A program made the position numbers and the translations under genes. From Rhizocola hellebori (lineage in GTDB: Bacteria; Actinomycetota; Actinomycetes; Mycobacteriales; Micromonosporaceae): 64,000 nt of DNA. Location: NCBI RefSeq assembly GCF_016862955.1, contig NZ_BONY01000018.1:88284-152283 (forward strand), given 5' to 3'. The notes beneath the pieces were generated by a model, which did not search any database, was not told the origin of the DNA, and saw only the letters and a program-made list of their open reading frames with translations. Below, in pieces: positions 8,632 to 17,011 of the stretch. Position 1 is the first letter of the stretch. The number at the start of each line of letters is the position of its first letter.

Positions 8632-9758
8632 CGCGCTTCTCCGGTCCGGCTGCCGACCAGGTCCAGACCGCTGAACATGGCCGGAATCGGGATCTGGTAG
8701 GCCTCCTCGACGGTGCGCGCGGCCAGATAGCACAGCGTGAATCGTTGTACCGGAGCCATACCAAGCCGGTTGAACAAAAGGTACTGATAGTTGAGCAGCA
8801 CCCGGTACACCGCGAACCATTCCGCGGCGGCCAGCTCGGTGCGGATCTCGTCATTGCCCAGCAGCGCGCGGTGAAAGTCGCTGACGTTCAGGTGTCCCGG
8901 CGCCGCCTGGGTGGCCTGCGCCTGCTCCGGCGTCACGATCGCCTGCAGCACAAGATGGCCGGCCCGGTGCAGGGCAAGCGCCCGGCTGTGATAGATGTCG
9001 ACGATCGACGCCCACTCCGACATCAGCGGGGGCTCTTGCTCGCCGCCGTCAAGGAAGCCCAACACGCTGGTCAGCTGCCGTTGCAGCATCTCGGCATTGG
9101 TCCAATAGAGCTGCTCGAAACGTTCGCGGAACCCGGCCGGGTTGCTGCTGTTGGCCAGGAAGCCCTCGGCGTGCGAACGATAGGACAGGAAGCCCTTCTC
9201 GATCGGGGGGCAGCCCCTGGCCGCGGTGGCGAACATGAACGACAGCGGAATGTCGAACCTGTCTCCGGATTTCCGCGCCAGCTCAAGGCAGGCGTCGGCG
9301 ATGGGGGTGGTGACTGCGTGAAAGTCTGCCAGCAGGTCCGACGACTGTTGCGTGCCCAGCACGTGCAGCCTTCTGTCGTAGTCGGTGTAGTGGATGCTGT
9401 TGTCCGGCTGCCAGGGCATGAGCGGCCCGTGCTCCTGTTCGAGCGCGGCCAGCTGGCGGTGGCTGGGCAGATCACGCTCGGGCGAAGCGGTGCCGGCCGA
9501 AGGGTGCTCGCGCAGATAGTCGCCGATGACCCTGTCGATCAGCGGCTGGACCTGTTTGGTCCACGCCGCCTCGGTGGCGCGCACGTTGAGCCGCACGTGC
9601 GGGCCGAGCCGCCAATGGCGCTGCCAATACCAGCGGCCGACCCCTTCCATGGTGGCGAACTCGGCGAACAGCGGCCGGACCGCGTCCAGCAGCAGATCGT
9701 CTTGATTGCGGTCGTAATAGTAGACGTGGGCGCTGTACCAGCCGGTCAAATCTCTCAC
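8628..9758 (-). CDS. Thiopeptide-type SpaB_C protein (pyridine synthase candidate)
   Basis: A 376-residue stand-alone homologue of the LanB C-terminal domain (thiopeptide-type bacteriocin biosynthesis family). The opening Trp-Tyr-Ser-Ala-His-Val-Tyr-Tyr and the arginine-rich WYWQRHWRLGPHVRLNV match the conserved N-terminal part of these proteins. One member of the family eliminates glutamate from glutamylated Ser/Thr; a second performs the formal [4+2] reaction that makes the pyridine (TbtD in thiomuracin synthesis). Of the two copies here this is the longer, which fits the pyridine synthase better, but the assignment between the pair is uncertain. The start overlaps the upstream stop by ATGA. 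Confidence 0.8.
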   Translation of the reverse strand: MRDLTGWYSAHVYYYDRNQDDLLLDAVRPLFAEFATMEGVGRWYWQRHWRLGPHVRLNVRATEAAWTKQVQPLIDRVIGDYLREHPSAGTASPERDLPSHRQLAALEQEHGPLMPWQPDNSIHYTDYDRRLHVLGTQQSSDLLADFHAVTTPIADACLELARKSGDRFDIPLSFMFATAARGCPPIEKGFLSYRSHAEGFLANSSNPAGFRERFEQLYWTNAEMLQRQLTSVLGFLDGGEQEPPLMSEWASIVDIYHSRALALHRAGHLVLQAIVTPEQAQATQAAPGHLNVSDFHRALLGNDEIRTELAAAEWFAVYRVLLNYQYLLFNRLGMAPVQRFTLCYLAARTVEEAYQIPIPAMFSGLDLVGSRTGEAR

Positions 9759-10753
9759 CTCACGCGTCCGTTGCCGGCGCTGCCATGCTCGGCCAGCGCG
9801 CGGGCCACCAGATAACCAATGTGGATTTCGTCCGGCGTGGTGACGCCGATCCTGTTATCGAACAAATGCGTGCAGCGCAACAGGACCGACGCCACCGAAC
9901 GCCGTGCCGGGTCGAGCCGGCTCAGGTACCAGGCGTGCGGTGAACCAGCCGGCGAGATGTCGAACTTGTCACCGGCTGCTTCGAGCGCCTCGCGCAGCGC
10001 GCGAATCGAGACGATCCACCGCGCCAAGGGATCGGCTTTCTCCACGACTCCGGCTATCCGCCAGGCTCGCGCGATCTCAGCCTGCACCTGCTCGCGGGCG
10101 CGCAGGTAGCTCTCATTCATCTGCGCCATGACATCCGGCGACACCCGCGCCGGGCCGACCGTGTCCTGAAAGCCCTGGTTGCCCGCCTCGGCGAAGGCGG
10201 CGCTCAGCTTGCCCAGATCGGGTTCGTGGTCGGCCAGCGTCATCAGGTTGACCGACAACGCCAGCCCGCGCAGGATGCCTGCCGTGGGAGCGGATTCGAG
10301 CACCTCCAGCGCCAGTGCGCTGGACTCGACGAAGTGACGCTCGGCCGCTTCAAGGGTCTCGCCTTCGCCGTAGACGTCATGCTCCGGCAGGTAGGGCACA
10401 GCGCGCACGGTGCCCGGCGGCAGCAGCTCCTGCTCAAAATCGTCACGGCTCTCGGCCCGCGCCAGGTATACAGCTACCCGGCGGTATTCCTCCGCCGAAA
10501 GGGTGGCCGGCGTCATCGGCCAATCGGCGAGGGCTTCGCGCAGCGCGGTCATCACCGCCGCCTCCCCGCCGGGCATGGTGGCCGCCCGCACCCGTACATG
10601 AGGCCCGCCTTCCCAATATCGCAGGAAGAACCAGCGGCTCACCGTCTCCTCGGCGGTCAGCTTGCGCATCGCCGGGGCGATCACGCCTGTGATCAGGTGC
10701 CCGAGGTCGCCTGTCCCGTGCACATAGACGCTTGCCCAAGAGGAATCATTCAT
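9755..10753 (-). CDS. Thiopeptide-type SpaB_C protein (glutamate elimination candidate)
   Basis: A 332-residue LanB C-terminal-domain homologue starting at the ATG at 10753, inside the stop region of the LanB gene (ATGA overlap). Family signs are WASVYVHGTGDLGHLITGVI near the N-terminus and FFLRYWEGGPHVRVRAATMP, the Arg-containing segment shared with the neighbouring copy. Lying directly behind the split LanB glutamylation protein, it is the best candidate for the eliminase that turns glutamyl-Ser/Thr into dehydro residues (TbtC role). It could instead be the pyridine synthase; the two roles cannot be separated by eye. Confidence 0.8.
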   Translation of the reverse strand: MNDSSWASVYVHGTGDLGHLITGVIAPAMRKLTAEETVSRWFFLRYWEGGPHVRVRAATMPGGEAAVMTALREALADWPMTPATLSAEEYRRVAVYLARAESRDDFEQELLPPGTVRAVPYLPEHDVYGEGETLEAAERHFVESSALALEVLESAPTAGILRGLALSVNLMTLADHEPDLGKLSAAFAEAGNQGFQDTVGPARVSPDVMAQMNESYLRAREQVQAEIARAWRIAGVVEKADPLARWIVSIRALREALEAAGDKFDISPAGSPHAWYLSRLDPARRSVASVLLRCTHLFDNRIGVTTPDEIHIGYLVARALAEHGSAGNGRVR

Positions 10754-13449
10754 GGCGTCGCCTCCCCGGCTTTGCCCGGCAGTTCGATGAGCAACTCGGT
10801 GATGTGCCGCCCATCGCCGTATCGCGGGGCCTGGTCGAGTGTGGGCAGGGCTTCGGTGAGCACGGCCAGCTCGCCGCCTTCGCCCACGGTCCGTTCGAAG
10901 AGCCGTACCAGGTGCCAGGCGGCCAGGTCGACGTACATCGGCTTGCGCGCCTTGGTCTGCGGCCCCCACTCCGGCTCGTCGGCCATAGGGTTGACCACCT
11001 TTACGTAGAAGCGTTCCGGCACCCCCTGATCGGTGAGCCAGTCGGCCAGCCGCAGCCAGTACGCGGCGTCGTGCTCGCCGCTGCGCCGGGCCGGGATCGC
11101 CCGCGCCGCAATGGCCCAGCACGCGCGGCTCAGCGTCACCCGCCCGGCGTCAAGGCGCGGCAGCGCCCTGACCGCCCCGTCGCGCGCCGGGTCCCCGTTG
11201 CGCGGGAAGAACAGCGGGATCGCCGAGTGCACCAGCTGGGCCGGCGGGCCGAAACAGGTCACCAGATGGTGTACCGGTCCGGGCAGCCACAGCTCGCCCA
11301 TGAGCCCGGTGTGCACCGGCAGAACGCGGCGCCCGTCCTTTGCGGACTGCAGGTGCAGCAGCCCATCCTCGGGGTCGTAGCCGACCTGCAGGTCGCCGAG
11401 CGGGATTCGCGTGTCCGGGTCGCCGGACGGGTTGCTGAACGGCACATCCAGCTCGTGCCAGGTGCCTTGCGCGCGCAGGTTCAGGTTGCTGGCGAAAGTG
11501 CTGGAGCTTTCGGCCATCAGCTGCCCGGCCGGGCCGTGTCGGTAAGGCCGCCAGGCGGGCGTGCCGCTGGCGCCTGCGGCTTCGAGCAGCCGCGCCACCC
11601 GGGTGGTGCCGCGGCCGTAGCCGGCGCCGATCATGTTGACCACCGCCGTCGCCGGGTCATCGCCGGTGAGCTGGAGGTAGCAGGCCAGAGAGCCGTCGTA
11701 GGTGGACCGATGGCCGGCCAGCCGCGCCAGCTCGTCCGGGTCGATACGTACCACACCGTCGGGTCCGGGCTGGGCGCCGCGCACAAGTTCGGTCGCCGCG
11801 GCCATCGCCTGCGCGTATTGCGACGCGTAAGGAAGGCTGCTCCACGCTTCCCAGGACGCGGTGACCGGCCCGCCGGAGAGCATCCGCAGCGTCTCCCCGT
11901 CGACGTTGCCGCACACCGCAGCCCGGCCACCGGCCACGAGCCGGTTGATGTGCTGATAGAACAGCAGCCACGGTACCGGAGCGAGGTCTGGATAGGCGGC
12001 CACGAACACCTCGGCCAGGGCGCGCCGGATCGGAATGGTGCTGTCGAGCAGCGAGAGCATGCCGCGCAGGGCAGACAGGTCGTCGACGATCGGCTGCCAC
12101 GCCTGCCTGGCACAGGCGACTGCCGGCCGGGTGAAGACCGCGTTCTCGTGGTAAAGGTTCTTACGTGGCAGCCGTTCCGTGTCGGTGCCCGCCACGGTCT
12201 GGTTCAGCTCCGCCAGCGCCGCGTAGATCCGGTGGTGCGCGGCGAGCCGGGTCGCCGGGTCGGTCGCGGATGGAAACGCAGCCAGCTCTCCGGCCACCAG
12301 GCCCAGTGTGTCCCGGATGCCTTGCAGCGACGGCATCGCGGTCGTGTCGAGCCAGCCGAGCATGGCGTTGAGGTGGTCTGCTTCCTGGTCGGCTATGGGT
12401 GATTCCAGTTGCAGCACACCGACATCCACCAGGCGGCCGACGAACGCGGCCACCTCGGCGTCGCCCAACTGCGGGTCGATGCGGTGCAGGTGCGCGCACA
12501 TGTCCGACACCGTCACCGGCTTGGCCGCGACCAGGTCGAGGCACTGGGCAAGAGCCGCGCCCCGGCCGATCGTGGTCAGCGGCGAACCGGTGCCCGCGCC
12601 CAGAAAACGTACCGATGCGCCGTCCTCGACCAGGCTGGGGTTGCGGCGAAGGCGCAGCCCCTCGGGATATCCCGGCGGCGAGGCCGTCCACCGAAGCTGT
12701 TGCACCGTAAGGTGGCTGAATCGCTGGGTGAGCCAGACATTGAGCTCCACCACGCTTCGCCAGTCCCAGTCGCCTGTCGCGCCGATCGGCGGGCCTGCTC
12801 CGGGTTCCCAGGCGCCCATCCCGACCACGGTGAAAGTGCTGTAGGGGCTGGTTTTGGTGGCCACCCGGGTCAGATACTTCACCAGCCGAAGCAGCACCTG
12901 CCGATCGGGCACGATGTCGCCGGGCGCGTCGAGCCACTTGGCAAGCTCTTCAAGCAGCACCGGGCTTCCCTGCACGAGCCCGTAACGGAAGGCCGGTTGC
13001 TCGACCGCGACACGCAACCGGCGCACGGCTTGCGTATGCTCGGCGGCGAACAGATCCGGCAAGGCTGCTAGCAGCTTGTCGCGTTCGGCCAGCTTCTCTT
13101 GCCACTGCTCGATTTGCTCGGGTAAGCCGTCAGGCAGCACGGCGCGGGTGGTGTCGTTCCAGAACCGCTCCTTCATCGGCCGGCACCCGTAAAGGGCCCG
13201 CCGTAAGGCGACCACGGTCGGTTTGAGCGTGGTCAGTTCTCCGATGACCGGATGCAATTGGCCGGCAAGCTTCTCGCCGGTGCCGGCCAGCCAGCGCTGC
13301 TTGGAGCGCAGCTCGCCGATCGAGGCCCAGCATCGCTCGAAGCGCAGCTGTTGCACCGTTTCGACCGGCAGCGCGGCGATGCGTACCACGTAGGGATCGC
13401 GGGCACGTTCGGCGGCTGGGCCGAGCGTGGCTGGGTTCGGGTGCGCCAT
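10750..13449 (-). CDS. Split lantibiotic dehydratase (LanB N-terminal, tRNA-Glu-dependent glutamylation)
   Basis: An 899-residue LanB-type protein matching the N-terminal glutamylation domain (length normal for the split thiopeptide form). Family features include the VRIAALPVETVQQL opening, LVKYLTRVATKTSPYSTFT in the middle, GSPLTTIGRGAALA, and the ending domain with RFYVKVVNPMADEPEW near the C-terminus. In thiopeptide pathways this protein uses glutamyl-tRNA to activate Ser/Thr of the core before elimination by a separate SpaB_C protein. It begins at 13449, sharing one base with the stop of the SagB gene, and is coupled to the eliminase candidate downstream. It should act on the few Ser/Thr residues between the cysteines of the five precursors. 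Confidence 0.92.
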   Translation of the reverse strand: MAHPNPATLGPAAERARDPYVVRIAALPVETVQQLRFERCWASIGELRSKQRWLAGTGEKLAGQLHPVIGELTTLKPTVVALRRALYGCRPMKERFWNDTTRAVLPDGLPEQIEQWQEKLAERDKLLAALPDLFAAEHTQAVRRLRVAVEQPAFRYGLVQGSPVLLEELAKWLDAPGDIVPDRQVLLRLVKYLTRVATKTSPYSTFTVVGMGAWEPGAGPPIGATGDWDWRSVVELNVWLTQRFSHLTVQQLRWTASPPGYPEGLRLRRNPSLVEDGASVRFLGAGTGSPLTTIGRGAALAQCLDLVAAKPVTVSDMCAHLHRIDPQLGDAEVAAFVGRLVDVGVLQLESPIADQEADHLNAMLGWLDTTAMPSLQGIRDTLGLVAGELAAFPSATDPATRLAAHHRIYAALAELNQTVAGTDTERLPRKNLYHENAVFTRPAVACARQAWQPIVDDLSALRGMLSLLDSTIPIRRALAEVFVAAYPDLAPVPWLLFYQHINRLVAGGRAAVCGNVDGETLRMLSGGPVTASWEAWSSLPYASQYAQAMAAATELVRGAQPGPDGVVRIDPDELARLAGHRSTYDGSLACYLQLTGDDPATAVVNMIGAGYGRGTTRVARLLEAAGASGTPAWRPYRHGPAGQLMAESSSTFASNLNLRAQGTWHELDVPFSNPSGDPDTRIPLGDLQVGYDPEDGLLHLQSAKDGRRVLPVHTGLMGELWLPGPVHHLVTCFGPPAQLVHSAIPLFFPRNGDPARDGAVRALPRLDAGRVTLSRACWAIAARAIPARRSGEHDAAYWLRLADWLTDQGVPERFYVKVVNPMADEPEWGPQTKARKPMYVDLAAWHLVRLFERTVGEGGELAVLTEALPTLDQAPRYGDGRHITELLIELPGKAGEATP

Positions 13450-15041
13450 CAGAACGCGATCTCCATCTCGTACTGGGCGGTCGTGGCCCGGTGCCCGATC
13501 GCGATCTGGAACATCGGCAGGTGGTCGGGATGTTCGATGCCCAGCATCCGTTGCACGGGCGCCACGAGGTAGCCGTTTAGCGGGCGGGCGGCCAGACCGG
13601 CGGCAGCAGCCAACACGCAGATCCGTTGTGCCATAAGGCCTGCGTCCTGGTTGAGGATGCGGTAGCCGCGGTTGCCCAGGTGCGCCGAATGGGTCTGGTC
13701 GCCGACCACGAAGGCAACGAGGTTGGTCCGGCGGTAGTCGGTGATCGGAGGGCCTAGAGTCGCCACTGTTTCTGCATCTAAGGGCTTTTCTCGGGTACCG
13801 GCCACGAGCTGGAGGCGACCGTCATCAGTGCACCGGTAGACGCCGGGCGCCACTCCGGCGACGTCTTGAACGACGAGCACGGTGTAGCAGTGTGGTCCGA
13901 TGCCGATGTCGCTGGCATAGCGCCGCCCGACATAGCGGGCCAACCGGGCCACCGTGTCGGCCGGTGCGCTTCGCGCCAGCGGGCAGAACAGGGTGCCGCC
14001 GGAGTGCCTGTCGCGCAAGGCAACCGCGAGGTCAACGGGCGCGATTTCGACCTTGCTGAGGTTCAGCTCGTTCCCTGCCGGGCCCGGCGGCGGCCCGGCC
14101 GGCAGCGGCTCGGCGAAATCGCCGACGCTGCGAAGAACCGAGGCTTCGGCGAGCTCGTAGACGCTGGAGGCCAGCGAGAGGTCCTTGACGACGTCGAGGA
14201 AGGCCGGGGTGATGGGCGGCACCGACTTGAGCACGGCCGAGGCGGCGTGTGATTGCGCGCGCGGTCGGGGCTGCGCCGGGGCGCCGGCTTCATCGGGGTA
14301 GAGCACGATCGCGGCGACGGTGCGCTCCTCGTCGGAAGGCAGCCCGAGCAGCCGGTCGAGCACCTCGTCGAGGAACTGGTAGTGCACGTGGCCACGGAGC
14401 CCGAGCACCTGGCCGACCAGCAGCAGGTTCCCAGCGACCATGCCCGCCTCCTGGCTGCACAGCCGGTGGGCGTAGTGGCGGTAGCGGAAAGCGGTCTTCC
14501 AGAAGTGCGAGGTGATGAAGAGGACCCCGGCCGCGCCTGACAGATCAGACCCCAGCGCGGCGCAGACCGTCTCCGCGGACACGTTGGCGCGCAGCTCGAC
14601 CAGGCTGTGATGCAGCTGGTCGTAATGCGAGCAGCTGCCCGAATCCGGGCGCCACAGGTAAAGCTCGGTGGGGTAGAAGCAGCGTGCCGAAGGCACGAAG
14701 CGGTGGTGCGGCCATCCTCCGATCGCGCCGACATCGGTGCGCGAGTAGCCGTACCCGTGATAGAGCAGTAAACCCAGCCGTTCCTCGTCCAGCGGCCCAC
14801 TCGGCGCGGGCTCGGATGCGCCGAACCCGAAGGCTTTCGCCAAGTCGCCAAGCCGAGCCGCGCTTCGCTGCGGAAGCCTTTGCCGCGGCAGGCCCCGATA
14901 GGCCTTGAACTTGCGCGGCTCGTCGGGGCCGCCTTCCGAGCCGACGCCGCGGGCCAGCACACTGACCGAGTCCCGGAACGTGTCGTGCCAATACCGGTCG
15001 GCCACCGAAGTGTCGCGTTGCACGTCGATCCTCCGCTTCAC
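13449..15041 (-). CDS. SagB-type azoline dehydrogenase
   Basis: A 530-residue SagB/ThcOx-family flavoprotein. The N-terminal half contains FVPSARCFYPTELYLW and LYHGYGYSRTDVGAIGGW, the C-terminal nitroreductase half has GPHCYTVLVVQDVAGVAPGVYRC and the Asn-Arg-Gly-Tyr-Arg-Ile-Leu-Asn-Gln-Asp-Ala-Gly stretch that is conserved near the FMN site. It oxidises thiazolines or oxazolines to azoles. The GTG at 15041 overlaps the cyclodehydratase stop (GTGA). Placed directly after the F and G proteins as in thiomuracin-type clusters, it is the TbtE-like enzyme of the set. Confidence 0.9.
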   Translation of the reverse strand: MKRRIDVQRDTSVADRYWHDTFRDSVSVLARGVGSEGGPDEPRKFKAYRGLPRQRLPQRSAARLGDLAKAFGFGASEPAPSGPLDEERLGLLLYHGYGYSRTDVGAIGGWPHHRFVPSARCFYPTELYLWRPDSGSCSHYDQLHHSLVELRANVSAETVCAALGSDLSGAAGVLFITSHFWKTAFRYRHYAHRLCSQEAGMVAGNLLLVGQVLGLRGHVHYQFLDEVLDRLLGLPSDEERTVAAIVLYPDEAGAPAQPRPRAQSHAASAVLKSVPPITPAFLDVVKDLSLASSVYELAEASVLRSVGDFAEPLPAGPPPGPAGNELNLSKVEIAPVDLAVALRDRHSGGTLFCPLARSAPADTVARLARYVGRRYASDIGIGPHCYTVLVVQDVAGVAPGVYRCTDDGRLQLVAGTREKPLDAETVATLGPPITDYRRTNLVAFVVGDQTHSAHLGNRGYRILNQDAGLMAQRICVLAAAAGLAARPLNGYLVAPVQRMLGIEHPDHLPMFQIAIGHRATTAQYEMEIAF

Positions 15042-17011
15042 GGAAAGGGATGGGGATGCGGGTTGAGCTCGTCAGCGCGAAGTGGACGGTCGTAGTAGCC
15101 GAGCTCGTGCGGCACGGTGAGTAGCCGCGGCAAGCCGTCGACGCGGCGGTAGCGGTGGCCGAAGGTCATCGGCAACAGCCCCGGAATGAGCACCTTGACG
15201 CAGCGGAAGCCGCCCGCGGTGTGCTCGGCCGTGGTCTGGTCCACCACCACCACATCCAGACCACGTCCCAGGTACCTGTCCAGCGTCGCGGTCAGGTCAT
15301 CGCGCAAGTCGTCGGCGCGGGTACGGAACGCGCCCCCGAACGACTCCTCGATCGGCACCACACGGTCGCTTTCGAACAGGAACCCGAACCGGTCGAACGC
15401 AGCCGGATGCGAGTAGAGCACGGTGTGGTCGTGCATGCTGCGCACCTGATCCGGGTCGGCGACCATCTGCCGCGCCCGGTCAACATCCTCGGCATAGGAG
15501 CCCTGCCGCCACTGCAGAATCGGCGCGAGTTCGAGCAGCGCGCCTGCGACGGCCTTCTCCGGCACGAGGCCTGCCCCCGCCGCGCAGACCGTCTTGAGGC
15601 GGCTCTCGTCGTCACCCGGCGCCACGGCCATCGCCCACACGCTCGGGATGCCTTGTTCGGTGGTGGTGTCGAAGACGTGGATGTCGCATACGGTCTCGCT
15701 TTTGAGTCGCGCCGCCATCAGCGGGATGGTGCGGTCGCGGGCGGAGTTGAGGTCGAGACGGCGCACGGGCAGTTTCGCGTACCAGGTCATGAGGAAGGCG
15801 TCGCGTTCGGCGAGTTCCAGCATGCCGTGCAGGATCGCCTCTTCCAGGCAGCTGCCCAGCGCGCACCCGTTGGAGATCTCGTAGACAAACGGCCGGAAGT
15901 CGTTGCTGGCCAGATGAAGCCGGTAGTAGGCGCAGCTTTCCGGTACCAGCACCGGGCCGCCGCGGGCGAACGAGTGCCCCCACACCCATCGCATCCGCAG
16001 ATCCTCGGTGTAGCGCTCGTAGCCGAAGCCCGGCAACGCGTGCCGGTCCTCGGGATACAGCCCGAGAGTGCCCGGGTCCAGCGCTTGCTCGGCCAGCTCC
16101 CGGTAGCTGCCCTCGACGACGGTGCGGCGCCCGCCGGGCCGCACGCCGCCATATCGCTCGACGGCTTCGGCGATCGCGGTCAGCCGGGCTGTCCGGTAGT
16201 CCAGCTCTCTTCCCGAGCCACTTTCGGTCTGCGGCGGGTTGCCCGGCAAACCAATGGGCGCCATCATCGTCGGATAGATCTCCAGCGTGGTGCGCTGCAA
16301 CGCTCGAATGAGCCCATGCTCGGCGTCGACATACGTGCGCAGGAGATCGTCCATTCCTGCTGACAGGTCCCGGACCCGATAGCGTTCCGGCCCTAGCTTG
16401 GGGGCGGGCTGAAGCGTAATTCGCGCCGCGTCCGGGCTGTCGTCGGCCAGACCGCCGCAGGTGGGGCAGTGCGGGTCGGGCAGGAACCGGTGCGAGCTGA
16501 CGGTCATCGTGTTCAGCCGCAGCCGCACCGTGCCCAGGCGCAACCTGCCGGCCGCGACGCCGGTGACCTCGGTGCTGGTCAGCCGAGCTGCCACGGTGAC
16601 GCCGAAGCTGGTCAGGGCCGGGTCGGGGGCGTGGTAACGGTCGGGGAACCGCTGCCGGGCGTCGGCGTGCAGTTGCGCGTCGGGCCGGGCCCGCGACCGC
16701 CGCACTTCGACGCAATCGGTGCAGCCTGCCACGCCCGGGGTCACCGTGGGTCCGATCACGACGGTGCCCAGCTCCACCCGTACCGGGGTCCAGGAAACGT
16801 TACCCGGCAACGCAGGCGCGTGCCCATTGCTGAACTGTTCCGGCCCATCGGCCACGATCACGACCGCGGGCGGCTTTTCACTCGCGGAAAATTTGGCGAT
16901 CGACGTGACATCGTCCACTATGGACACGTTTGCGGCGATGCCCAGCTCGGCGGCGATAGCGGCACCCAGCCGGCCCTTCCCGACGACTACGAAATCGGGA
17001 GCGCTGCTCAT
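15038..17011 (-). CDS. Fused TOMM cyclodehydratase (E1-like plus YcaO)
   Basis: A 657-residue cyclodehydratase. The first roughly 220 residues look like the partner (C-protein/E1-like) domain and hold two CxxC pairs, C97/C100 (AGCTDC) and C182/C185 (HCPTCGG), likely one structural zinc site. The rest is YcaO, with TAIAEAVERYGG and GSCLEEAILHGMLELAERDAF as ATP-binding segments, and it ends in PHPFP, the PxPxP tail needed for azoline formation. It should convert core Cys (and some Ser/Thr) to azolines using ATP. It is coupled to the F protein upstream (ATGA) and the SagB oxidase downstream, matching the TbtG position in thiopeptide clusters. Confidence 0.93.
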   Translation of the reverse strand: MSSAPDFVVVGKGRLGAAIAAELGIAANVSIVDDVTSIAKFSASEKPPAVVIVADGPEQFSNGHAPALPGNVSWTPVRVELGTVVIGPTVTPGVAGCTDCVEVRRSRARPDAQLHADARQRFPDRYHAPDPALTSFGVTVAARLTSTEVTGVAAGRLRLGTVRLRLNTMTVSSHRFLPDPHCPTCGGLADDSPDAARITLQPAPKLGPERYRVRDLSAGMDDLLRTYVDAEHGLIRALQRTTLEIYPTMMAPIGLPGNPPQTESGSGRELDYRTARLTAIAEAVERYGGVRPGGRRTVVEGSYRELAEQALDPGTLGLYPEDRHALPGFGYERYTEDLRMRWVWGHSFARGGPVLVPESCAYYRLHLASNDFRPFVYEISNGCALGSCLEEAILHGMLELAERDAFLMTWYAKLPVRRLDLNSARDRTIPLMAARLKSETVCDIHVFDTTTEQGIPSVWAMAVAPGDDESRLKTVCAAGAGLVPEKAVAGALLELAPILQWRQGSYAEDVDRARQMVADPDQVRSMHDHTVLYSHPAAFDRFGFLFESDRVVPIEESFGGAFRTRADDLRDDLTATLDRYLGRGLDVVVVDQTTAEHTAGGFRCVKVLIPGLLPMTFGHRYRRVDGLPRLLTVPHELGYYDRPLRADELNPHPHPFP

